The notes under the pieces: model-generated
Databases searched by the model: none
Told to the model about the DNA's origin: nothing
The model's input: the letters and a program-made list of their open reading frames with translations, nothing else
Part shown: piece after piece, positions 57,567 to 64,000 of the stretch
How the letters are laid out: every line of letters begins with the position of its first letter
Position numbering within the stretch: position 1 is the stretch's first letter
Source: Arctopsyche grandis
Lineage: Eukaryota; Arthropoda; Insecta; Trichoptera; Hydropsychidae
Length of the DNA stretch: 64,000 nucleotides
Assembly (NCBI RefSeq): GCF_051622035.1
Contig: NC_135359.1
Location: forward strand, 26,813,501 to 26,877,500
Direction of reading: 5' to 3'
Made by a program: the position numbers and the translations under genes

Positions 57567-58200
57567 TTTAAATTGTATGTGTGCTATTAAATTTACATAC
57601 AAATGCTGTAAACGTATTTTTTGAGTCATATAACAAGGGTAGTGGATATAATGAATTAAGTGATGCGATTGAAATGGCAATGTGCGGGCCATGTGCTAGG
57701 AAAATGGACGAAAGGTGGACAAAAGAAGTGCTAGAATGGTACCCGAGAGAATGTATAAAAGATAAAAAAAAGAAAAGGATAAAAGAAAGACCGCAGGAAA
57801 GATGACTGGAAAAATATCTTCGATCAATGCGTTTTGCCATTGATGACGTCGTATGCATGTGAAACTTGGACATTAAAATTCCAAATTAAATTTAATTAAA
57901 TTAAATTAAAATTGTATGTGTGCTATTAAATTTACATACAAATGCTGTAAAAGTATTTTTTTGACTCGTACGACAAGGGTAGTGGATATAATGGATTAAG
58001 TGATGCGATTGAAATGGCAATGGGCGGACCATGTGCTAGGAAAATGGACGAAAAAGAAGTGCTAGAATGGTACCCGAGAGAATGTATAAAAGATAAAAAA
58101 AAGAAAAGTATAAAAGGAAGACCGCAGGGAAGATGGGTGGAAAAATATCTTCGATCAATGCGTTTTGCCATTGATGAAACTTGGACATTAAAAGTTAATG
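57567..58200 (+). pseudogene. RTE LINE fragment, tandemly duplicated
   Basis: Two head-to-tail copies (about 57,567-57,905 and 57,908-58,198) start 'ttgtatgtgtgctattaaatttacatacaaatgctgtaaa'. Both encode an RTE C-terminus (GPCARKMDERWTKEVLEWYP, RECIKDKKKK, RPQGRW). The order of segments is permuted relative to 21.8 kb: the ETWTL segment follows GRPQGRW instead of preceding it. That indicates duplication after insertion. Confidence 0.7.
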
Positions 58201-58583
58201 TGCTGCACAAATTCCAATGCATTCAAAGAAGTATGAAATGCTGTATGCTGGCATAACGATCAAAGACCGGAAGCGGAATACGTGGGTGAAAAGTATGACA
58301 AGGGAAGTGAACATAGTGGATATAGTAAAGAGATTGAAATGGCAATGAGCGGGTCACGTGGCTAGAAGAATGGACGAAAGATGGACAAAAGAAGTGCTAG
58401 AATGGTACCCGAGAGAATGCAAATGGGTAGAAGGAAAACCGCGGGGAAGATGGGTAGACGAAATTATGGAAATATGTGGGGTGAGATAGATGAGAGTTGC
58501 GCAAAACAGAGACGATTGGAAATGTGTTGGTGAGGCTTTCATCCAGCAGTGGATGGTGAATCACCGTAGATGATGATGATGAT
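58200..58583 (+). pseudogene. RTE LINE C-terminus with GATGAT tail
   Basis: Broken frames give HKFQCIQRSMKCCML, WTKEVLEWYPRECKW-like and KPRGRWVDEIMEICG segments. The copy ends 'gtagatgatgatgatgat', the short tandem-repeat 3' end typical of RTE elements, which lack poly(A). Confidence 0.75.
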
Positions 58584-58599
58584 ATCAAGTAAATGATTA

Positions 58600-58935
58600 T
58601 TAAAACATATGAAAAGTTATATTCTCGACATAACGAGAAGACGGAATATGTGAGTGAAATAATGACAAGGGTAGTTGATAATAGAGAGAGTAAACATATT
58701 GAAATGGCTAAAATAACGGACGATAGATGGACGAAAGAAATGTTCGAATGGTACCCGAGATAATGTAAAATGGTGCAAGGAAGGCTATAGAAGATAAATG
58801 TAAGTGGATGAAATTAAAAAAAATGTTTGAAATCAAATGGATGACAGTTGCCTAAACGGAAGACGAATAGAAGCATGTTGGGGAGGCTTTCATCTAGCAG
58901 GGGTTGGCGAATGACTGTGAATGATGAAGTAAATG
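58600..58935 (+). pseudogene. Further RTE LINE C-terminal fragment
   Basis: A more diverged repeat of the same region (acgagaagacggaatatgtgagtg; acgatagatggacgaaag; gaatggtacccgag). It ends near 'tgaatgatgaag' at 58,935, again at the RTE 3' boundary. Together with the preceding copies it makes four RTE ends in one orientation. Confidence 0.65.
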
Positions 58936-58979
58936 ATAAGCTTAATTTCCAATGCTAATATTTGATCATGGAGTTACAA

Positions 58980-59285
58980 ATCGACTTAGATTTTATTTAT
59001 TTTACATATTGGAAGGAATAACAGGTAAATCCAATGCGCTTTCCTAGGCCAATTACAAACATCGATAAATAATCATAGAGAGATTATGTGGTATATATAT
59101 TTTATCAACAAGTTTGAGATGTTATAAAATCGAATTTGTGAGAGAAAGGAAAGGTTGCCAATTTCGTTGAAAATGATCGACCTGGAGTAAAATATATTCA
59201 AGATCTGGCCAGCAACACTGGGCCAAGGAATGAACCTATGACTCCTCAGTTGCAAGCATTACATGCTAACCATTGATCTGAATTA
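58980..59285 (-). repeat. SINE-like repeat with tRNA-like head (family C)
   Basis: On the minus strand the head reads ATCAATGGTTAGCATG (A-box-like) and AGGTTCATTCC (B-box-like). It is followed by TTGGCCCAGTGTTGCTGGCC and a body ending in GGCCTAGGAAAGCGCATTGG, reminiscent of the 3' module of the other SINEs. Confidence 0.5.
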
Positions 59286-59569
59286 TCTTATTATTTTAAA
59301 TTGCGATTTAAAGGCTCGTTCAGTCTCGTTCGTATTAGCAAAAAATAGTGTTGATAAAATCTACCATATCAATTTGATCATTGATTAAGCAATCGCTTAC
59401 TAGCGGAAGACCAATTCCGACCAAAATCAAAAAATGTATTTGTTTTTCTCAATGTCTACGTCTATTTTTGCAGACAAAATTTGTTTGATTATTAAATACA
59501 GGTTGATTTATTTCTGACAGCAAACACTAGAAAGCACTCCAGAGAATCTACTTTATATAAAACCATATA

Positions 59570-60006
59570 AAGTAGATTAGCTCGGACGTTAAGCTTCTGC
59601 TTACCGTCAAGAAGGTGCCGGGTTCAATCCCTGAATGAAAAATGAATTTTTCAGAGTATGCTGTTGGTCAGACCTGGATTTGTGACTCCAGGTTGATCGT
59701 TTCCTATCAGAGTTTGCCAATTTTCTCTGATTTCATTGTTGAAACGGTTCCCGGAAAAAAAAATTGGCTAAAAATCCTTCCTACCTACTATGTCACCACT
59801 ATTTGAAATTTGATTGATGTACAATAAAAATTTATGTACAATTCATAGATGTCTCGTTAATTTGCGAGTTTTTTCAGTGTCTCGCAATTCGACGACTTAT
59901 AATTAAAATGCTGCATTTGTATTTGTAATTGGCCAGGAAGGCGCATTGGGATTTACCTGTAAGGCCTTTCTGGTATATATGTAAAATAAAAAAAAAATAA
60001 ATAAAC
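59570..60006 (+). repeat. tRNA-derived SINE (family B), full-length
   Basis: A box TAGCTCGGACGTTAAGC and B box GGGTTCAATCCC, body with GATCGTTTCCTATCAGAG, 3' module GGCCAGGAAGGCGCATTGGG and an A-rich tail. It serves as the intact reference for the SINE interrupted at 50,986. Confidence 0.85.
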
Positions 60007-60103
60007 TATGTACTTGGAACTATTAGAAATAATTGACATGATGTCAATTATTTCATCATATCATTTTGCTTGCTTACATTTCGCTTGGAGATGTGTTTTT
60101 TAG

Positions 60104-60493
60104 GGGTCTACCTCACGGGCCCGAAAGTGAAACGCCCGAAAACGCAAATATCGGAAGGCAAAGATCGAAAATCGAAAGATCTTAAGTCGAAATATAAAAA
60201 AAGGGTGCATGGTAAACGGTACTATGTATATATAATATATATGAGTGGCATGCGGTGAAATTATCTCTCTTTTTGTCATACAGCCTTGTTTAATGTGCGC
60301 GCGCAGAATGCGGAAGGAAAAGCCTGTTCCTCTTATTCCTGTTGTATCCTGCTCGCGCAAATTAAGTGAGTATGTACCGTTTACCATGCACCCTTTTTTT
60401 ATCTTTCGACTTAAGATCTTTTGATTTTCGATCTTTGCCTTCCGATATTTGCGTTTTCAGGCGTTTCACTTTCGGGCCCGTGAGGGAGACCAG
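60104..60493. mobile_element. 390-bp foldback MITE with 8-bp duplication
   Basis: Arms of about 120 bp (60,104-60,228 and 60,370-60,493) are inverted with over 90% match by eye: gtgaaacgcccgaaaacgc, atatcggaaggcaaagatcg, aagggtgcatggtaaacgg. It is flanked by TTTTTTAG on both sides (60,096-60,103 and 60,494-60,501). The unique centre includes GTGCGCGCGCAGAATGCGG. The related element is at 52,549. Confidence 0.85.
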
Positions 60494-60715
60494 TTTTTTA
60501 GATGTAAAAAAAAACCGCTGGCATTCTTATGTATGTATGTCAGGCCTTAACTTACCCCTGGTGATATATTTTCCATGTATTGACACAGGTTTGATAGTGA
60601 TCGATAACGATCGTATAAGATACGCCCATTCACAGCTGGAGGCTACCTAGGCATTCCGTGCCATACGATTTTGTCTGCGCCTTTTTGATTTAAAATGATT
60701 TTATTTTGATGATAC

Positions 60716-61077
60716 TGTTACGTACACCGCGTAAGTGCAATCGGATTAAGCCGAATAGAATCCCAGAGACTGTGTGACCGTTCGAGGATTATCTCCCCCG
60801 TATGCACTTAGCGGCGATAGCATTCCCGTGCAGTTCTCAGAACTGACCCATACCGTGGGACCAAATGTCGTGGAAATACATATCCGAATACGTGACTATA
60901 CAATAGGTAAACAGATTAGGCGTCATGAGAGATCTACCCCTTATAAGGCGGTACGTAGGCGATATCATGTGATTCTGGACTGAGCACTGCCAGTGCGTGT
61001 ATCTCCTTAATCATCAATAAATACTGTCAAATGACTTTGGCCTTTTACTTGGATCCTCCACCTACCCCTACGCAACA
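60716..61077 (+). mobile_element. Solo LTR, 362 bp
   Basis: Starts TGTTACGTA and ends TACGCAACA, giving an inverted TGTT(A/G)CGTA terminus with the TG...CA rule. It is flanked by the 4-bp duplication ATAC (60,712-60,715 and 61,078-61,081). An AATAAA lies near 61,016, close to the right end, as expected for an R region. No internal sequence is present, so an LTR-LTR recombination has removed the element. The size and duplication suit a Ty3/gypsy-type element. Confidence 0.8.
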
Positions 61078-61261
61078 ATACTTTATACGATTGAAGTGAA
61101 ACTTTTGAACCTGGCGTTGACTTCGTGGTAGCGGTGCGGGGAAAGCTGCCTATAGACGTTAACTCGATAATATTCCATTAAAGAATTGGCGTGGAGTTTC
61201 CCGAATTTTATTTATACCATCCAACCACTATAAAAATAACCTCCCTAAAGTACTACGCAAT

Positions 61262-62224
61262 GCTTCATGTCTCTTGTTTGCAGTCGACGTTAAATTATTC
61301 TTTGCTGTTAAGGATGAGAGGCAAGCCTCTCTCCTTCAAGCAGATATTAACGCTGTTATAGAGTTCAGTTCCAGTTTAGGGCTTGAACTGAATACTAGTA
61401 AATGTTCCATTATGAGTTATGGACGTGGGAATTCACTCTATTTTCACGGATATTCCATTGGATCCGTATTTTTGAAGCGTGTGGAATATATGGTCGACTT
61501 GGGTATCACTTTTGATCCTCAATTCACCTTTCACAACCACATCAAGACAGTCGCTGACGTTTCCTTTTGTCGACTTGGATTTGTCTTGAGATATGCTAGA
61601 TTATTCTCCAACCCCATGTCTTCTCGCTTGCTTTTCAACTCGCTTGTTAGAAGTAAGCTAGAGTATAATGCGATTGTGTGGAATCCGCATGAAGCAAATT
61701 ACTCTCTTATTATCGAAAAAGTGCAAAAAGCATTTCTTCGTTTTCTATATAAGAAAGAGTTTGGGTATTACCCATATCTCTATCCTACTCCTTTCCTTTT
61801 GGGCATGCTTGGGTATAATTCCCTTGAACTTCGGAGAAACTTCTCGTTAATTCGTTTCGTTCTCCAGCTACTGCGTGGTAATACGTCATGCCCGTTGTTG
61901 CTGGAACAATTGGGACTTTATGTACCTAATAATTATGTGCGTGGTAGATATCATAATTTAATGGTTGTACCTTCTGCTCGCACAGTTCTTTTTCGAATGG
62001 CTCCTATACCTAGAGCTATTCGACTTATCAATGCAATCGTTGCTGCCGTCCCTGAATGTGATATTTTCCACCTTGGGGAGCGTAGATTATCGGATGTTAT
62101 TTTAACACTAGTGAATAGCCCGATGAAACATCATCGTATGGGTATAAAATTGTTATATACTCGTATAAAACTAAAAAAAAAAACCGGAACCGGAACCGTT
62201 ATTTTCGTAGACTCTCATAGATAG
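61262..62224 (+). pseudogene. Truncated reverse transcriptase (jockey/CR1-like), altered active site
   Basis: An open frame of about 316 codons starts within the catalytic motif and covers the RT thumb and C-terminal domain: VDLGITFDPQFTFHNHIKTV, NSLVRSKLEYNAIVWNP and LIIEKVQKAFLRFLYKKE. At the position of the usual YADD or FADD the sequence is FAVD (tttgcagtcgac), so one catalytic Asp is lost. Everything upstream is missing. It belongs to the same broad family as the fragment at 12.2 kb. Confidence 0.8.
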
Positions 62225-62980
62225 TTTTCAATTCTTTATTTGTAATAATTTTCAATTCTTTATTTGTAATAATTTTCAATTCTTAAAAATAAGCAGACTC
62301 CCATAGAGAGTTTTCAATTATTTATTTAAAGACTTCCTATTTTTTTCTATTATTATTAGCTGTCGCCCCGAGCGATACTGCAATTCGAAATCGATTCACT
62401 CGATCCATGACATCCGACCACTCCCGACCTCTCCCGACTACTTCCGACTTCTCCCGACAACTACCGAGGATATGACTCCGTTTTGATTGGTTGTCCATAC
62501 ATTCTGTACGATTATTGAATATTAACATTATTTAGAGCAGTCTTTATATCCGTATCATGGTGTACTGGTCAGCGTATATTGATCTGGGCGCGAGGGGGGT
62601 AGCTTCGAGTCGGCGTCCTGGAATTGATTTTATTTTTCAAATATCGCTTATATATAAATATATAAATTAATTTCAATAATTTCAATTAAAAATATATATT
62701 TAATTGTTTTATATGAAAAGAAAAAAAAATGGTTCAAAGCCTCGCTAAATGAAATTATTAAAATTACGTATTTTTATATGGCGAGAAGGAATATTTCAAT
62801 TAATGTTTAAAAAAAAAGGCGAATTGAAAAATTGGATTTGGCGTGATGTCCGAGACCATTAGCTCATTATATCCATATTCAGGCTATTTGGGGTGATCGG
62901 TTCGAGTCGCGACAAAGTCGTCTCGTCGAAAAATGAATTAATCGATTTTTATCGATTCGTTCATTATGTTCGGCGAGAGT
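62225..62980. other. Non-coding with short tandem repeats
   Basis: At 62,226-62,290 the unit 'ttttcaattctttatttgtaataa' is repeated two to three times. At 62,400-62,465 a CTCCCGACTACTTCCGAC-type repeat occurs. The remainder is AT-rich without genes. Confidence 0.5.
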
Positions 62981-62984
62981 TAGG

Positions 62985-63011
62985 ACACACACACACCCAC
63001 ACACACACACA

Positions 63012-63080
<69 letters not shown>
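62985..63080 (+). repeat. (CA)n microsatellite
   Basis: About 96 bp of CA with a few CCCA interruptions. Confidence 0.95.
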
Positions 63081-63083
<3 letters not shown>

Positions 63084-63109
63084 TTACCGTCTTTATATAT
63101 ATGATATTT

Positions 63110-63473
63110 ATCTGGTAACCTGCGCTCATCATTACTTTCTTAATTTTAATGTGATGTATGAGTGGAATCTTAATCTACTCTCTTCCATTTGGGCCTCGCT
63201 GTGATTTTATTTTTTATTCATGTTTTGTTTGATTTATTTTACTTTTTCTTTCTCCTTTGTACATTTTTATGTACTATTTTAATTGTAGTATTATTTTCCT
63301 ATTGTTACTTTTTTATTATTATTTTATTTTACCATGTTTTCTGCTTTCTAATTTTTCTGTTTTTTACTTGTATTTATATCTTTGTTAAATGTAGGCCATT
63401 GTGGCGCATCTATTTCTTCCTGTAATTCCCCAATGCTCCAAAACTATTAAAATAAATAAATAAATAAATAATT
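63110..63473 (+). mobile_element. Probable LINE 3' end
   Basis: A short frame ending YEWNLNLLSSIWASL and a stop is followed by a T-rich region with 'gccattgtggcgcatc' and an AATAAATAAATAAATAAATAA tail. The layout resembles the 3' end at 13,190-13,444 (accatgtggtgctcac, same tail). Only the last 350 bp are present. Confidence 0.45.
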
Positions 63474-64000
63474 AGACAGGGGGTGCGAATTTCGCGTACG
63501 GAGTGATGATACCCCTCCAGCTCATTCATATTTCGAGCGGCCGCGGTACCTGCATCAGGCCCGAGGCCCTGCATGGGGCGCTCAATCGGGGGCCCGGGGC
63601 CCACTCTTGCAACTCTCCAGAATTGTATGTAGGTCGGCATCCTAGCCCAGGTGGCCTGGGACGGACGGACAGACGCCGATCCCGGTTTGCACGTCCCGCG
63701 CCCCTGCAACCGTGACGGGATGACCTACATTTACACCCAAATGCAGGACACGGACGAACACACACACACATCCCAATGACGTCACGCCGGCGTGCACCAA
63801 TCAGAGCACAGGCTCATTCAGTTCCGAGGCTCTTGCAGAATTCGTTGAGGAAAATCCTCCCCAAACGCCATGGAGGAAAGCCAGTCGCGCTCTACGCGCG
63901 GTTATGGCGGGTTGCACATGGACCGCCTACTGCCCGACTCCCCTAACTTCGCTCCGTATGAAACTTTTTATTTTCTTTTTTTTATTATTATGTTTTTCGG
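63474..64000. other. GC-rich segment at window edge, unclassified
   Basis: Contains long GC-rich runs, ACGGACGGACAGACG, and CAATGACGTCACGCCGG followed by CCAATCAGAG (CRE-like plus CCAAT). This could be a promoter, or part of an LTR that continues beyond the window. Frames on both strands lack recognisable domains. Confidence 0.35.

Overview
This is a window of an AT-rich animal nuclear genome, almost certainly a winged insect. The evidence is a spliced, intron-rich gene with insect-type protein sequence, many decayed transposable elements of kinds common in insects (jockey-type and RTE-type LINEs, tRNA-derived SINEs, Helitrons, hAT elements), and long TA and CA microsatellites. The order cannot be fixed from the sequence alone. 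No bacterial, plasmid, CRISPR or authentic tRNA/rRNA genes were seen.

One host gene is recognisable with certainty. It is troponin I (wupA in Drosophila), on the minus strand from a candidate promoter and non-coding first exon near 37.0-37.27 kb to an alternative 3' end at about 20.7 kb. The coding exons are 33,638-33,652; an optional 18-nt exon at 32,023-32,040; 31,671-31,799; 31,468-31,591; four alternative 101-nt exons (30,675-30,775; 30,190-30,290; 29,617-29,717; 29,321-29,421); 25,496-25,539; 25,222-25,363; and then one of two endings. The short ending (23,913-23,984) gives a classical troponin I of about 208-214 aa. The long ending uses four exons between 22,621 and 20,892 and adds about 171 residues rich in Ala, Pro, Glu and Gly. 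This is the organisation expected of a troponin-H-like isoform, as described for the giant water bug Lethocerus. Exon phases close exactly for both endings.

Most of the rest is layered mobile DNA.
- 6.5-7.6 kb: a hAT-like element with a Helitron inside it.
- 10.2-14.7 kb: a SINE, then a 4-kb hAT-type element (8-bp target duplication) that contains a 589-bp foldback element and two Helitrons. One Helitron is split by a LINE with a 23-bp target duplication.
- 15.1-19.45 kb: a nearly intact jockey-like LINE with target duplication, broken by one extra A in a homopolymer.
- 37.4-38.9 and 55.3-56.2 kb: duplicated SINE+LINE composites. One carries an 82-bp TTAA-flanked MITE that the other lacks.
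- 42.8-46.1 kb: a young LTR element with identical 177-bp LTRs and no pol. Its gag reading frame runs into what looks like captured host sequence ending in a PWI-like (RBM25-type) domain. It is followed by a cysteine-rich short ORF and four 88/89-bp tandem repeats. This is the most unusual object in the window.
- 48.4-50.35 kb: a minus-strand jockey copy.
- 50.6-52.5 kb: a SINE split by a hAT element.
- 57.6-58.9 kb: tandem RTE fragments.
- 60.1-61.1 kb: a foldback MITE and a solo LTR.
- 61.2-62.2 kb: a truncated reverse transcriptase.

The remaining sequence is AT-rich and non-coding as far as I can see, with a few GC-rich islands (about 1.85-2.4, 9.45-9.95, 36.9-37.3, 46.6-46.8, 53.2-53.6, 57.0-57.4 and 63.5-63.9 kb). 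Only the 36.9-37.3 kb island could be tied to a gene.
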